Below are positions 9,777-22,563 of a stretch of DNA of 64,000 bases, piece after piece (within the stretch, counting starts at the first letter, position 1; every line of letters begins with the position of its first letter). The stretch lies in the NCBI GenBank assembly GCA_018806915.1, contig JAGKQI010000105.1, forward strand, positions 1,674,001 through 1,738,000. The letters run 5' to 3'. Origin of the DNA: Phytophthora colocasiae (taxonomy: Eukaryota > Oomycota > Peronosporomycetes > Peronosporales > Peronosporaceae). Below the pieces are notes generated by a model, which saw only the letters and a list, made by a program, of their open reading frames with translations, was not told where the DNA came from and did not search any database. Both the position numbers and the translations under genes were made by a program.

Positions 9777-12700
9777 TTATGACCCTCTTCCCTCCTCGAC
9801 CAGGTCACAAATCTTCGTTACCACTTCACGAACAGCTTGAGATCCGTCCTCACTCTCCATCGTCTCATGCTCCTTCTTTTGTCTCCGTCTCTCACATTGT
9901 AACGCTGCTGCTGCACTCTCACGACGTGCAATACGTTCAAGTCGTTTCTGTTCCAAAGCTTCTTGTTCTCGAGCCTTAGCGTCACCAACAGCACTTACCA
10001 TGAATCCTTCGTCTTTCAAATACGGTTCAGCCAACAAACCACGTTGTTGTACTCGAGTAGAACGGAACTTTTCCGTCGAGTTTTCAAGCACCAACGGGAC
10101 GTAAATTGGATCCATTGAGTGTGCTAGAGCTCGTCGTACAAACGCCAACTGCGGAGCTGTAGTTGGTGAACAGAAGCTCAAGCCTCGAGGAGCTCCAGGA
10201 CGTTGACAATCGTGAACTCTCTGGGATCGTTCCAACGCCTCCGACGATGTTATTCCATACACGCGACCCAGTAGCAAAGCGGACATTAAACCCGTCCGCC
10301 CGTGGCCAAAGCGACTGAAAATGTACAGATTCTTGCCCGAACGTAGTCTGGATTCGAGTTTTTCGAGGAATTTTATCGTCTCTTCGCTGTCTGGAACCTC
10401 GTCGTGTTCAATTGGGAAATACAAGAACTCAAGCTCCATCATTCCCAGTCGAGTTAACTCTTGTGTAGCTTTGACAACCTGTTGTTCAGCCAGTTGGCGT
10501 TTCTGTTCCAGTGCTTCGCGTGCTGCGTTGATCTTCGCTTCTTCTACAGTATCTTCGTGTTGCTGTTGTAGTAGTGTCAATGACGCTCTTCTCTTGTTTC
10601 CGGTGCTTCCAATGGACGCAGCAGAGGTGTTAGCAACTTCCCTATCGAACTCGATCAGGGTCTGCTTTGCGAGTTCCACATGTCGTTTACTGACTGTCTC
10701 GGCACCTTTCAGTTCTCTGCATAAACCTTGATACTTATCACGTACTTGACGTTCATAGCTCCACTCATTGTCGTTACTGGAACCTTCTGCTGTCTCCAGT
10801 GTTTTAAGCTCTTCCGGTTCCATTAGACACACAAAGACACTGATTTGTTGCAGAAGAACACTTGTAGCGAAGTCTGTACGTGATACTATCCGTCTTGCCT
10901 CACGAAAAGCGGGTCCAATAGGACAAGACCCAGCAAGAACTCGAGCTCGAATGACCCAGTACGAAGTATCCGCTGGACCGGCGTGGTTGGCTTTAAACAG
11001 TTTGTATGTAGCCATGTCTTCAATGATCACTTGAGTTCCAACTGCCACTGCTTTGTCTTGAGCTGTACGTCGTCGAGCCCCTATACGTGGCAGTTTCGGT
11101 AGCATTGCCTTCATTCCGTGACTTGGGTGCCAAGCTGTAGCTGGAGGGGGTGGAGGATCACTAGGCCCGACGTTTTCGCGCCAAATTCTCAAAAATCTCC
11201 GCTTTTTGTCATCCATTTGTCTCGTAAGGAAAGCGTATAGCTTCCGTGCTTCAAGCTGTTGACGTCGATAGAGCTCAAGTGCATCCAGAGAAGACCCGAT
11301 AGCCAAACTTAACAGATCTTGTCGTTCCTTTTGCCGTTTTCTTTCGGCTATCCGTCGAGTCCAACTTTGTAGGATACAAACAGAATGTTCTCGCCTCAAT
11401 TTTTCTTCTCGTTCGCGATGTAAATCCACAAATTCACTCCAAAGTTTCCAGGCAAATCCAGCGTACACGAACATTAACTGGTCCAGAATCGCACGGAGAT
11501 GTTGGCGACATACACGTTCCGGGTAAACTAAATCCTGCTGCGCTACCATGAAGTAACGGATTCGAGTAGCAGGAGCCCAAGGAGTTGGTACCGGTTTTTC
11601 CCACTCCTCATTGAAAGGATCTTCCTCCAGCATTGAATTCCGGTTAGCTACACCGAATTCGAACGGCACTGCAGCTTCTTCCCGTAAATTACCCAAGCGA
11701 CCGATAGATTTCATCCAGTTCGGATAATTCCACGTGCATTGGGCAAGTTGCCGGTAAAATACAGCATCGTCTTGACGAGTAAGTCTCACGTTAAATTCGC
11801 TTCCTAGTGTTGCCGCAGTCTCAGCGACAATCTCCTCCAGAATCTCAGAAGACGGGAAGCTTTCAAACGCAGCATCGGGTTCATTTTCTCCTCGCCAGCG
11901 GTGAATCCGCCCGCCTTGCAGTTCCCTTCGAAATTTATCACGACCGACCTGTTCCGCCGTGACTACAGCACGAAAAGCTTCAAGGTGGGTTGGGAACACT
12001 CCGATATCATGAGGCCAAAAGGTCTCGCCAATGTCAACTTCAGTGTCACTGCTGATATCCCAACCAGGAAGTGTCAGTGTTGCTCGAAAGAATCCGTTGG
12101 GTAGAGCTTCTACCCCTCGCAGCCACAGCACACGTTGGTAGAAGACGCCTCCGCTTGAAGTTGTAGCGGGTTCTCGACTTGTCAAAGTGCCGTGAAGTAG
12201 TTCACGAGACCATCGAGAGCAGTCGGAAGCTCGAAAGAAAACGTGAGTACCAGCTGGTAACAAAAGGACAGACTCGTCCCTCCTTGTAGTTGCAACTCGT
12301 GCAAGTTCTTGAGTAGATTCTGGTGCTGAAGACTCCGGTTGGGAAGCGATAGAAAAGCGATGCAGGTGGATTACGTGTGTCGAAAGGCTTGGGATCTATA
12401 ACGAGCAAAGTTACTTAGACGGTAGACCTCAAGATTTATCAGTGGTACGTACAATGTGGATGGCGTCTGTGCACTTGAAACATAGTGCAAGGGCACAATC
12501 TTCACACTCGAAGGCAGCGTACACTGCACAGCACTCCTCACATTGTCGGCGTCTATTGTCAGGTGAAGCTTCTTGGGACTGTAGAGTTGTTTCACTTGTG
12601 ATGTCCGGGAAATTCGACAGTATCCATGGGGCTACAAACTCCTTGGTGGCCTCTGGTTCTCTGATCACTTGACCTTGATTTGGATGAACACCAGGATCCC

Positions 12701-12785
12701 CAGCTCCACTGTCTGAGTCATTGTCTGTATCCTTACGAATATCACTGATCAAGACTTCACCCTTCGTGTTCGTGTCTTCGACCAT
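9777..12785 (-). CDS. B-box / IQ protein with a catalytically dead phosphatase-like domain
   Basis: Minus-strand exons 12785-12453 and 12395-9777 flank a 57-base intron (GTACGT...TATAG) and give 983 residues. Residues about 80-125 form a B-box-type zinc finger whose last His ligands come from exon 2, which supports the splice. Basic helical segments with an IQ-like motif (ILQSWTRRIAERKR) follow the middle. Residues about 555-875 resemble dual-specificity/tyrosine phosphatases: a strand with VLAGSCP, FVCLMEPEEL, YFPI, then the P-loop region FSRFGHGRTG. In active enzymes this loop is C-x5-R; here Ser (residue 805, codon 10316-10314) replaces the catalytic Cys while Gly and Arg remain. I therefore infer a pseudophosphatase that may still bind phosphoprotein. 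The C-terminus is a charged helix. It converges on the CaaX gene, with 52 bases between. Confidence 0.88.
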
Positions 12786-13176
12786 AGCAGTCTATCCTTG
12801 AAACGTCGCTACCTATTGCAGACAAATCAAACAAACACAGACTTTTCAGGGGGCAAAAGCGAATCGCGTTTAGTGTTAGGACATATCAAGATGAGAGGCA
12901 AAATGTGCTGTAAAATACCACTACAGCTCAGAGACTTGCCATGTGTGTGTTGGTTGTGTGACGCCCCAATAGCTTCTGCACAGCGACCGCTTTTTCAGGA
13001 TCCTGCCTTTTTTTTCGTTTGGTCTTCCGGTGCGGGACTCGCTACTTCTTCTTCGTAAATTCTGCCCATCATTCACCTCCAGATTGTGTATGTGTTTCAC
13101 CAACTTCCTCCAGATTGTGATCAATAATTCACTCCAGAGAAAATTTCGGCAGCGTTGAAATTCGCTTCATAGTCAT
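12786..13176. other. Short intergenic region, nothing seen
   Basis: 390 bases between the start of the pseudophosphatase gene and the end of the CNOT4-like gene, both on the minus strand. It should contain the pseudophosphatase promoter; no clear Inr/FPR match was found. Confidence 0.5.
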
Positions 13177-15845
13177 CTAGCTGTTGTTGACCAACGAGCC
13201 CGAGCGGCGGTACGCGTCACCACCGAAATCATTGTGCATACGAAGACGGTCGTTCTCGTTGTCGTTGGGGGTCATTGAGTTTGAGGAGCTGAAGCCGTAG
13301 AAGTTGCTCGAGAATCCACTAGTCGGCTGGGACACCAGGGCCGGATCATAAAACGACGAGCCACTCGATGCTCGCCTAGCGCTAGATTGTCCATCAAATC
13401 CAAGCGAACTCAGACTTCCCCCGTCCCAAGCATCAGGTGATACCAAACCTCCACCGGCGCTCTGGCTGCGCTCAAACAATCGACGACCTGGGCTACGACC
13501 ACGACCTGCACTTGCACTACGAGACGGCGTTGAATCGGATCCAATTCCGCTCGATCCCGCGCCTGAAAGACTGGGGTAGTCGCCTCCAAAGCTGATGTTC
13601 ACGTTCGGCAGCATTTGCTGCAGGAATGCTAAGCCTCCAGACTCTCCACCAAGAGCGCTACTACCACTGAGAGGCAGTTCATTGGAACGGAAATCGCCAC
13701 CGAACGAGTTCCTGGAAGGATGGGGCGGTGGCAACTGCTGCTGAGAACTTCCCAGAGGTGGGAAACCAGATCGGTCCATCGAAGAGAATCCTGTCGGTGC
13801 TGGCGGGACATTTCCAGCTCGTTGGGTGTCAAACCCGCCAAATGAGCTCCTGTTGTTCACTGTCGTTCCATCCAGCAGCTCGTACCGAGCACTCATCGGC
13901 TGTAAACCATCACGGCCGATGTCAGCGGGGTTCGCGAACGAGAAACGAGAGGAACGAGCATCAGTCGGGGGTGCCGCACTGTGTGCTAGCGGGTTGGGGG
14001 CCATTTGGACTCCGAGCAAACCTGCAAGCGCTTCGGAAGAGTCATTTCTCTGGCTGAAGATCGCATCAATCGATGCAAAGGACGATGACGAGCTGGTAGA
14101 AGGCATGGCAGGGGTGGCCGAAGGAAACGGTTCGAGCTTGGTGTCCGTCTTGGTTGAGGCTCCCCACATGTCATTGGATACTGGCATTTTCGACGTGAGC
14201 TCCTTGGCGCTACTGGCACGACAAATTCCACCTTCGAAGCCGAGTCCAAACGGACTGTATACTCCTGCTGCACTGCTAGCTGGCGTTTGTTCTTCGTTCT
14301 CACTCAGAGATACTGCTGGGGTCGGGAACGGCTGTGCCCAGGCCGGTTGTTCTGTCGACGATCCTGTTGCCAATTTCAGCGCTTCCAGTGGGCCTACCAC
14401 TGTATCCACGGCTTGTGATTTGTCTTCTTCTCGAGATGTATCTACGCGCAATTCTGGCTTCTTACTTGGTACAGAGTCAACTGGAGCTGGTTCTGGTACA
14501 GGAACAGGAACAGGAGCTGGTGTTGATGCTGGGGCTGACACTGGCACTGTGTAACCGTTGCTGTGTCCACCCGCTACAATATTGCTATACGAATGCCCTC
14601 TCGCCAGCGGAGGATACTCTGAGTTGTGTGTTGCTCTGTCGATCTGATCTGGTGACGAAGACCCTGAACTATTACTGCTGTCACCTGCGGCTTGTCTGAG
14701 CTTAGATATCGCTGCTGCGCTCTGTGCATGCCGCTGTGTGTCTGCATATGCGTCCTCGCTGTGTGATCTAACCAATGACGCCCCCCTTGTAGGAGACGGC
14801 GCTCTAACATTTGCTGCTGAAGCTGTTCTGGTAGGGGGACTAGGTCTATGCGGAGGTGGAAATTCGGATCCTTCTCGCTCCAGAATCTGTCCATTTGCCA
14901 TCGACATATCTCTGAACGCCGCCTTCCCGGAATGCAAAGCTACAGTAGAATAAGTCAGCTACAACGTCTTTCAGTTTTCAGGAACGTTTCCAAATCTCCT
15001 ACCGGACTGCATCTCCTCCTTCGTGAAGCTATCGTCCTCGTCGCCCAACTCGTGCAAGTACAAACAATCCGGATTGTTGCACTGCATATTCCTCAAGAAG
15101 AAATTACAGTACTTGGTCGTTCCGAATGATGCTCTACCAGCAAAAAAAAAACAAAAAAAAACGGTTGTCAGTCTTATCAATACAGGAAAAAGTAGAGTCA
15201 TTCTACTCTTACCGTAACATACTACCATCCAAGTAGTATCCGTCTATTGCCACAATACAGCACAACGCATCCTCCTTATTGGCGAATGTGATGTACGCAC
15301 TAGCTGTGGCGTTGGCTCTGTCCGTATTCAGATGCGACTTGTTCACCACTGCCTTAACGATCTTCCCGTACTGGCCGAAACACTCGTGAGAGCGTAGAGT
15401 GTCCTCATCAGCGAACCTCTGGGGTAGTCCAATGACGTAAACCAAGTTGCGCTGCATCACACGGACGTTCTGCAGACTCTTCCGGTTGGCCGTGGAGTGT
15501 CTGGCTTGAGCTGCTGAACGTCGTTCGCTCTTCTCCTTCTGCTTACGTTGCTTAGTACGACGTACCACACTATTTACAAATAGAATAACGTTAATCAATT
15601 GATAAGGTAGAACAAAAAGGTAGAACGACGTACTCTTCTCGGTCCACAGGGTTCTTCTGCTTGGAGAGTTCAGCGTAAGGCTGACGACAGGCAGGACAGA
15701 GACCATTGTACTCGTTCTTAATCTGATGCCAGCACCATAGACAGACCTGGTAGCCGCAGGGACAAGCGTTGAACGTCTGGTCCGTAATGTCCAGCTCTTC
15801 CATACAAAGCGGGCAGCAATCAGGTTCCTCTTCGCAGTCAGCCAT
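13177..15845 (-). CDS. NOT4: CNOT4/Not4-type RING-RRM-CCCH E3 ubiquitin ligase
   Basis: Four minus-strand exons (15845-15634, 15569-15213, 15133-15003, 14939-13177) join in frame across introns of 64, 79 and 63 bases and give 820 residues. The order is diagnostic of CNOT4: a C4C4 RING at residues 11-55 (CPLCMEELD...CPCGYQVC...CPAC), a basic helical linker, an RRM at about 108-190 (LVYVIGLP and AYITFA), then a CCCH zinc finger at about 197-217 with C-x7-C-x5-C-x3-H spacing. The long C-terminal 600 residues are Ser/Pro/Gly-rich and disordered. Known role: E2-dependent ubiquitin ligase subunit of the CCR4-NOT complex, acting on stalled ribosomes and mRNA decay. The ATG at 15845 directly precedes the RING, so the start is well supported. 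Confidence 0.95.
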
Positions 15846-16431
15846 GGCTTGTAGATACGGTAGGTCTTTAAAAGAGAAGGAGGGGGGTCAGTAAGAGGGA
15901 GAGAGAGTAGAAGGGGGTAGTACGGGGGGGAGGGGCCTACAGGTAGTGTCGAAGTAGAGGGGGTTTAGTTAGTTCCTTTCGCTTTGGCGCTCTTTATTCT
16001 CTCTGGAGGCGGGAGCAGAGTATGCAACTATAGAGGTTTTCATCAATGCTATTGGACAGGATATCCTCCAGAAAGTGATCTCATTAGTGCTCTTATCAAC
16101 GTTCTTCAATACCCATGTACATTACCGCTGCTACGATCAAAAAAACATACACCAACATCCAAAGCTGTGCTTGTGGTCTACCTTTGTCGTGTTCCAGCCT
16201 TACTAATACTAGTACTGGCCCTCTGTTGCTCCAAGCATCAGCTGTAAAAGGCAACGAGTGACGTCACACGTTCCATCCCCTGCAAGTTGAAGTGTATGTC
16301 CACTCTTTACAAGAACTGTCGTTTTCACTATTGTTCAACTATTCTCCCTCTACAAGAACGTCATTTCTGCCCTTTCGAAACCCAATGGTCACTCTCCAAT
16401 CTCCTCTCTTCCACTGACCATCACTCCTGCG
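15846..16431. other. Divergent promoter region, G-rich
   Basis: About 590 bases separate the CNOT4-like gene from the divergent gene at 16432. The first 120 bases are purine-rich with several runs of five to seven G. I see no gene here. It probably works as a shared upstream region. Confidence 0.5.
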
Positions 16432-17112
16432 ATGCAGCAGGCTTCGGCCGCCTCCTTCTTCCCTACCGCCAAGGAGCTCTCGAGTGGCGTCCAGTGGTTC
16501 AAAGACCATCCAGTACTGGCCGCAGCCGCTGCCACTGCCGTGTCCGTCATTACGTACCTCAATGCGCTGGAACTCGAGGCTGAAGTCAATCAAAATGAAG
16601 AGCCACAACCATCTATTGCTTCTGCTAAGCACAGGAGACCACTGTCCGGTCGTAGAAGCAAAGGTTCTCCTTCTTTAGTACGTAAAGGATCAGGAGCTAG
16701 TGACGGGAAATTATCCGCGGCTGTGAGCTGGTGCGACGAACATGGTGGAAGCCTCACCCAAGTGTTTGAAGACGATACACCGACCCATCGACGAGGCCGA
16801 CGGCTGGAAGATAGTGACAGTGACGACGAGACTCGGGACGATGTGGCTGAGAGCTTTCAAAATGCCTTTCAGCAGCACCGAGCGCTTGCAAAGAGTGTGA
16901 CGATGCAGCAATTGGATGCAGGAGTGGTGGCGAGTGACTCGGAGGGCGATACATCACAGACAGAGAGCCCGCAATGGGGCTGGTACGTCCCTATTACCCC
17001 TCCACAGGACCAGTTCCAAGCTACAGGAGGAGAATCAGGGGTTCCCTGCGCAGAGGAAGCCAAAGTGGACGTTAAGACTATACGACGAACCACATCAGGT
17101 CAGATCCAGTAG
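16432..17112 (+). CDS. Unknown 226-residue protein with one hydrophobic segment
   Basis: A single ATG-initiated frame encodes 226 residues. Near the N-terminus there is one hydrophobic, Ala-rich helix (about residues 25-46, starting HPVLAAAAATAV), preceded by an amphipathic stretch; it could be a membrane anchor. The rest is hydrophilic, with acidic Ser/Asp clusters (DSDSDDE) that look like casein kinase II sites, and no domain I know. It lies divergent to the CNOT4 gene and ends 67 bases from the convergent coiled-coil gene. Coding confidence rests on frame length, ATG context and the sensible composition. Confidence 0.65.
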   Translation: MQQASAASFFPTAKELSSGVQWFKDHPVLAAAAATAVSVITYLNALELEAEVNQNEEPQPSIASAKHRRPLSGRRSKGSPSLVRKGSGASDGKLSAAVSWCDEHGGSLTQVFEDDTPTHRRGRRLEDSDSDDETRDDVAESFQNAFQQHRALAKSVTMQQLDAGVVASDSEGDTSQTESPQWGWYVPITPPQDQFQATGGESGVPCAEEAKVDVKTIRRTTSGQIQ

Positions 17113-17179
17113 GGTATTTACTTACGATGAGCTTATGTTATAAGACTGTGTTGTGAACCGAAATACCAGGAAGAGGATG

Positions 17180-19943
17180 TTACAGATCCAGTGTCATTGG
17201 CTCGTCTTCTTCATTAAGTTTTCTCACTTCAGCCAGTGAAATTGCTGGACGCTGTTGGCCGGCGTTTCCAAAACGACTAACCGGACTGGAATGGGCTACG
17301 ACAGGTTGCTCTGACTTGACCTCTTCTTCGTGTGCCATGTCAATGCTGTATTCCTCTTCACTCTCAATGTCATGTGCCTGGTAAGTGGCATTGCTAGGTG
17401 TCGCTATTGCAGAATTGTTTCCATTTCCCGACAAATTCAACTGAGGTTTGCTCATTGCAACAGATAGCAAGGCCTCATCTCGTACGTAGGCACCGCTTTC
17501 AGTCGCACCAGAGCTAAGATTCCCACCACGAATGCCTTCTCCAAACTGGTCAATTTGTATCCCGTGTTTTTCAAGCTCTCCATCTGTCGAGGCGTAGTAC
17601 GTCGTCGACAAATCCAACCTGTCTGATCCATTCTCACTAACCGGACTTCGTGTACCTTGATCTGGCAAGTGCAGTGAAAATTGCTTCCGGTTTGAGCGGC
17701 CTCGTTTGGTTTCGAGTTGTGTTGTTACAGCCGTCAACAATGCAATATCCGGTACAGCTCCGTTTTGCTTTAATGCCAAATTGACATTCTTCTCCAGTGC
17801 ATTTAGGTGTCCACATGCCCGCGTCTCCACTATCTGATCAATGACGTTGTCCAAACACTGCATGACAGCACTTTTACGACGAGCGTCATCCAACGACCAG
17901 TTCAGGAAGTCGAAGAACTGGCGGCACTCCTGAGCGTGCATTAATGTCCAAGCCTGAAGAGCTCCAACCTCTTCCTTGATGTTTTTGCTCTCTGTGTTGA
18001 TTTTGTTCAGTGTTTCGATGACCGGTTGCAATGGAGATACTGCAGCAGGCACTACCTGTGGATGCCGACAAGACTCCTGTGCATGCATTGTTATCCAATT
18101 CTGCAACACCTTCAGTTCTACTTTAATTTGTTCGGACTCCAATCTCATCGCCTCTGTAGCCTGTGTTGTTTCAACCACAGGTGCTTCTGCAGGTGCAGTT
18201 ACCGACACAGTTTGTCGAGATTGATGACACTCCTGCTCATGTAACGTTGTCCAGGATTGCAGAGAGTTCAGCTCTTCTCGAATGCGCTTAGTATCCAATA
18301 CCAACTCCTCAACGACAGGTGCAGTTACCGACATAACTTGTCGAGCCTGATGGCACTCCTGAAATGTAGCCCGGGATTGAACAGAGTTCAGATCTTCTCG
18401 TATGCGCTTTGTCTCCTTTGTCAACTCCTCCTGTGGTGCAGATGCTCGTGCTGATACAAGTTGCGTCCCCTTTGTACGTTCTAGCTCCACTGCAGCGGCT
18501 AACCTGACCAGCATTGCATCCGAGTCTTCCTTGAACGCTTGGATAGTCTCCCTCATCGCATTGTGCTGCATACTAACTTCATCTGAGGCGGCGTGTTGTG
18601 CAAGTTCCAGCTGATTAACACGTTCTGCAAGCGCAACCTCATCTGACGAGATACTCTGGAGTTCTAGCTGTTGCACATGCTGGACAAGTGTCGAGTATTG
18701 CGGCAAGTACTCTCCTCGACACGTTTCAATAGCGTGGGCCATCGACTTCACAACAGCTTCCACGCGTTTTCGGAGTTTGTCATCATTCTTCTGTCGAGCT
18801 TGAACCTCCAATGGAACAACTTCCTCCAACGTACGCAACTTTCGCTGGACCACAACAGCTACAGCTTGGGTAGCTTCCTCCAGGTCGCGAAATCTCAGCC
18901 CTTGCTCTTCTTCGTGTCGAGCAAGTGCTGCATACCACATCTTAAGACTATTGGTAAGTTCTACTAGCACGCACTGGAAACGACCATCAACATCTCCAGC
19001 CAGAGACTGAAAGATTCGCTTGATCTGTCCGAATTCGGTGTGTATCCATCGTTCCAACGCTAGAAGGTGGTCATTTACCCGTGAGAACTCTCTCATGAGC
19101 GACGTCACGCGCTGGAAGTCAGCACCTGTTACAAGCTGCCGTTGTTCATCAAGTGCTCTCACCAATTCCCGTTTATCTGCAGTCACTTTTGCGTTCAATC
19201 TTTCGAGTTGAGAGTCCACTTTGGCATCGACAGCAGCGTCATTCTTCCATCTCGCATTGCGATCTGCATCCAATTCAGCACGAAGTTGCAGCATAGCCTT
19301 CTGCATGTCCCTCAATTGTCTCTGAAGGTCTGTGTTGCGAGTTGGCGATGCCGACTGTTGCTGCTTCGCGTTGACGGTTGCCATGAAATGAGCATGTTGC
19401 TCCTGGGCCTCAAACTTGCGTTGGGTCTCACCGACTACACCTCTCAAATCGCTTTCAAGCCCCTCGACACGGTGTCCAATTCGCGCCACTTCTGCGAACA
19501 GCAAAGCCGCTTTCTGTTGCTCACGTTGCTGATGACTCGCGTCTGCTTGGAGTTTGCTGTTGAATGAATTTGCGAGCCGCTGAAGATCCTCAGCGACTGC
19601 TGCAACAGAGAGCTAAACAACGACAGTTAGATCCGTGATTTTACCACTTGAAAGATGACCAAACCTTGTCGTTTTCATGCCGCTGCTGATTGTTTGACGA
19701 AAAATGCCGAAGATGCTGCAATTCTTCACGAAAGCGGTCGTTCTCACGTTCAAGTGACTGTATGCGCTCAGCTATACGTTCCAGTCCGGGCAATGACGAC
19801 GCGCCGACAGGTAAAGCACCATTGATTTGGTTTTCAGGGTACCCGTTACGTTTAGGAGAGAGCTGCTTCCGATTGTTGTCGTTGAAGAAGCCACGCCACT
19901 CGGTGGCTAACCCGTTCGTAGATTTGTGAATAGGTGGAAACAT
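17180..19943 (-). CDS. Large coiled-coil protein with four WxxH repeats
   Basis: Exons 19943-19665 and 19612-17180 join in phase across a 52-base intron (GTTTGG...TTTAG) and give 903 residues. Most of the protein is predicted coiled coil, rich in Glu, Gln, Leu and Arg with heptad spacing. In the middle, four related units of roughly 43-52 residues share a pattern of I-[KR]-x-E/D-L/V...LQxW followed by H-x-QE-C; the HxQEC-encoding cores lie near 18354, 18226, 18069 and 17926. I know no named family with these repeats. The N-terminus contains a short helix (LERIAERIQSLEREN) and the C-terminus is acidic and probably disordered. A cytoskeletal, centrosomal or tethering role would be guesswork. 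Confidence 0.8.
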
Positions 19944-20191
19944 CGCTCGTCAAACACCTGAACTATCCAAGTCGATGCCTCCAGAGGTCTCCTAAGACTT
20001 GCAAAATAGTTCCCTGTAACTCCCTCCTTAAACCTGCCACAGAGTAAACGCGAGACGAAATGATCAGCACCAGTTTCCGAGCAAACAAACACCCACATTG
20101 AGAAGTTCCGAAATCCTCTCTCCACCGTCCTCTTCCTTGATTTGGTGCTTTGCGGCGACGCTCCATACGTACAGCCTTACTAACAACTCGT

Positions 20192-22346
20192 CTACTTTTT
20201 CTTGGAAGCCGATGACTGCTGCTGTGAGCTCGATGAAGCAGATTCTACTTCTGGTGCCATCTCAGGAACGGGGGGAGCTGGCGCATTATCATCGTCGGGG
20301 ATCTCGTCACCACTAGGCGTGGGAGGAAGAGGGGGCTGAGAACCTACGCCAGGCATGCCCGGGCCACCTGCGTACGGTGGATATCCTCCGTTCGGTGGCG
20401 AGTAGTAACCCCGCGGGTTGTATCCCTGCTGCTGATAGCTACCGTAACCACCACGTTGACCGCCCATCATGCGCATATTCTGCTGCGGCATCATAGGAGG
20501 GTACATCATTGGCATTCCGTTCGGACCCATGGGAACTCCATAGCCGTAGGGGGGCATGCCCATTTCACCACCGTCTTCTCCACCCATACCATCGCCATAC
20601 ATCCATTCTTCCTGCATTGGTGGAGGGTAACCCATGCCAGGGTGTGCGTAAGGCATGTGGCCAGGCGAGCCGCCACGGTAGGGCGACGACACGTGCTCTT
20701 TTACTGCCGGAGGTGCCGCGAAGCTCGGAGTGAATTCAGCTGCAGAAGCACTTAGCTTGAATTCCTTGGCATTCGGGTTTAATCCTTTCTTCGGCGTTGC
20801 TTTCGGTGTCTCCTCCTTCGATTCCTTAGCTGTGGTTGTACTGGTGGTAGTCGTAGTAGTAGTTGTCGTCTTCGACGAAGCCTTGCTTTCTGCCTTCTTC
20901 TCCTTTGCAGTAACAGGCTCCTTCTTCTTCGGACTTTCCTTCGCCTTAGCAGTAGGCTTGGCATCCTTGCCATTTACCTGCGTAGGCGCCGCTTCTTTCT
21001 TCGGGGATGCAGAAACTCCTTTCTTTTCAACTGGCTTACTCTTAGGAGATTCTTTGGGTGAAGCTGCGGACACAGCAGTTGATCGACCAGTGACTGCTTC
21101 GCTGAAGGACAGGGGCTTAGGCGCAGCGGGGGCAGTCTGTGGGGACGCGACAGGTGCTGCAGGTGCAGGAGGTGTCGGTTCTGAAGCAGGGGGAGCTGGT
21201 GCAGGATCAGTCTTTGTCGCTTTGGACTGTGACTTATCACCACTTGATTGACGCTGTGCATTCCGCATAGCTGGGGGCACGTATGCGTTACCGCTAGACG
21301 GTGTAGCTCTGCGATCCACAGAGCTGTAACGAGCCTCCTCATCCAAGTCGTTTGCGTGCTTTCCACCACGCGTAGTTTGTCCGCGCTCTTCCTGCAAGTG
21401 GAAATTCCCAGCAGCAGACTGGCGTTCGATTTCCTGTGCTAGTTTCTCAGCCGCGCGCGACTGCTCTGTGGAGATCTTGGACTTGTCCAGCTTGGTCGTA
21501 TAAATATTCTCGTCGTAGCTCGACACGACTCCGAAGAGTTTTTCGTTCGCTTCGAACTGGTTCCAGCCGGTTTTGCCCTGGTTCTTACTGTGACGTCTGC
21601 CGTTGGAAGCTTCCTCCAACGCTCCCGTATCCAGTGCCGGATCCAGCCACGAGTTCGCAGCTTCCAGTTCACGCCCGTACAAGTGCTCTCCCTTTTGTCC
21701 ACTGATCTCTGTGTCTGTACGGAATCCACCCGACACAGCAGAAGCACCAGAAGCAAACACACCTTCTGCGTAGTTGACTGTACCATCTGCCACAAGATGA
21801 GCGAGCTGCTGACGTCTAAAGATCACCGTACTACCGTCCTCAAATGGTTTGGCATCAGCCCCACTACTCAGACGTTTGGCACTTTTCAGCACAACTGAGA
21901 AGTCGTCCGGGTCCACACAGTCCAAAATGCCAGCATATCTCTCGCCTGAGACCAACTGGAGCTCCACAGCTTTCCCCACTAAGAACCGGAAGGCGAACAG
22001 TGCACGGTGTCGTAATAGTCTCTGGTATCCCTCTGTAAAAAAAATTATAATGTCAAAATAAATAAAATGTAGAACGAGAGTAGAATCAACCCCTACCACT
22101 AAAACCAGAGGTAGATTTCACTGAACTGGGGGCGAATCCAGGGGGAGGCGCACTACTTGCTGCAGGTTTGGGATTTCCCCACGGTCCAGACACCGGAGGA
22201 GGCACCACAGGCCGCGGGCCAGCAGGATCCGCTTCTTTTCCATTATTGGGTCCATTCTTGGTCTGTTGGGCCTTCTTCTTCTTGCCATTGGAGCTCTTCG
22301 GGCCGTTGTTTCCCTTACGGGCTGCAGATTTCGCCGTCGTCTGCAT
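20192..22346 (-). CDS. ATXN2: Ataxin-2 homologue (Lsm, LsmAD, PAM2)
   Basis: Exons 22346-22097 and 22032-20192 join in phase 1 across a 64-base intron and give 696 residues. A Lys-rich N-terminus is followed by an Sm-like ataxin domain at about 95-165 (FRFLVGKAVELQLVSGERYAG, shown here only in part as VGKAVELQL), an LsmAD region at about 190-290 with the typical GxNQF and NExLFGV motifs, a long disordered Lys/Ala/Pro stretch, and a PAM2 motif (LNPNAKEF) near residue 505 that in this family binds the MLLE domain of poly(A)-binding protein. The C-terminus is Gly/Pro/Met/Tyr-rich and prion-like. Known role of the family: mRNA stability, translation control and stress-granule assembly. All three hallmark modules are present in the usual order. 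Confidence 0.95.
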
Positions 22347-22355
22347 GGAAGGGAC

Positions 22356-22379
22356 GAGAGAGAGAGAGAGAGAGAGAGG
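22356..22379. repeat. (GA)n microsatellite
   Basis: About twelve GA dinucleotides lie just upstream of the ataxin-2 ATG, probably in its 5' untranslated region. Confidence 0.85.
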
Positions 22380-22563
22380 AAGAGGGAGGCGGACAGCGCC
22401 GCTGCTTCTACTTGGGGGTGTCGCTGGCTTGAAGCCTCTTTATGGCTGGTGATATCCCCCTACCTCGTAGTTGTCGTTTAAGGGGGTTGAACTCTTTTTG
22501 AACAACTTAATATGGTGTGGTATACGTACATTTCAATTGTTGATTGGGTAAAAAGTGCATATA

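Noticed and set aside
13826..14554. 242-codon plus-strand frame opposite CNOT4
   Set aside because: Antisense of the Ser/Pro-rich disordered tail; no independent support.
20730..21251. Plus-strand hydrophobic frame opposite ataxin-2
   Set aside because: Apparent membrane helices arise from reverse reading of Lys/Ala/Thr repeats; ataxin-2 motifs on the minus strand are unambiguous.
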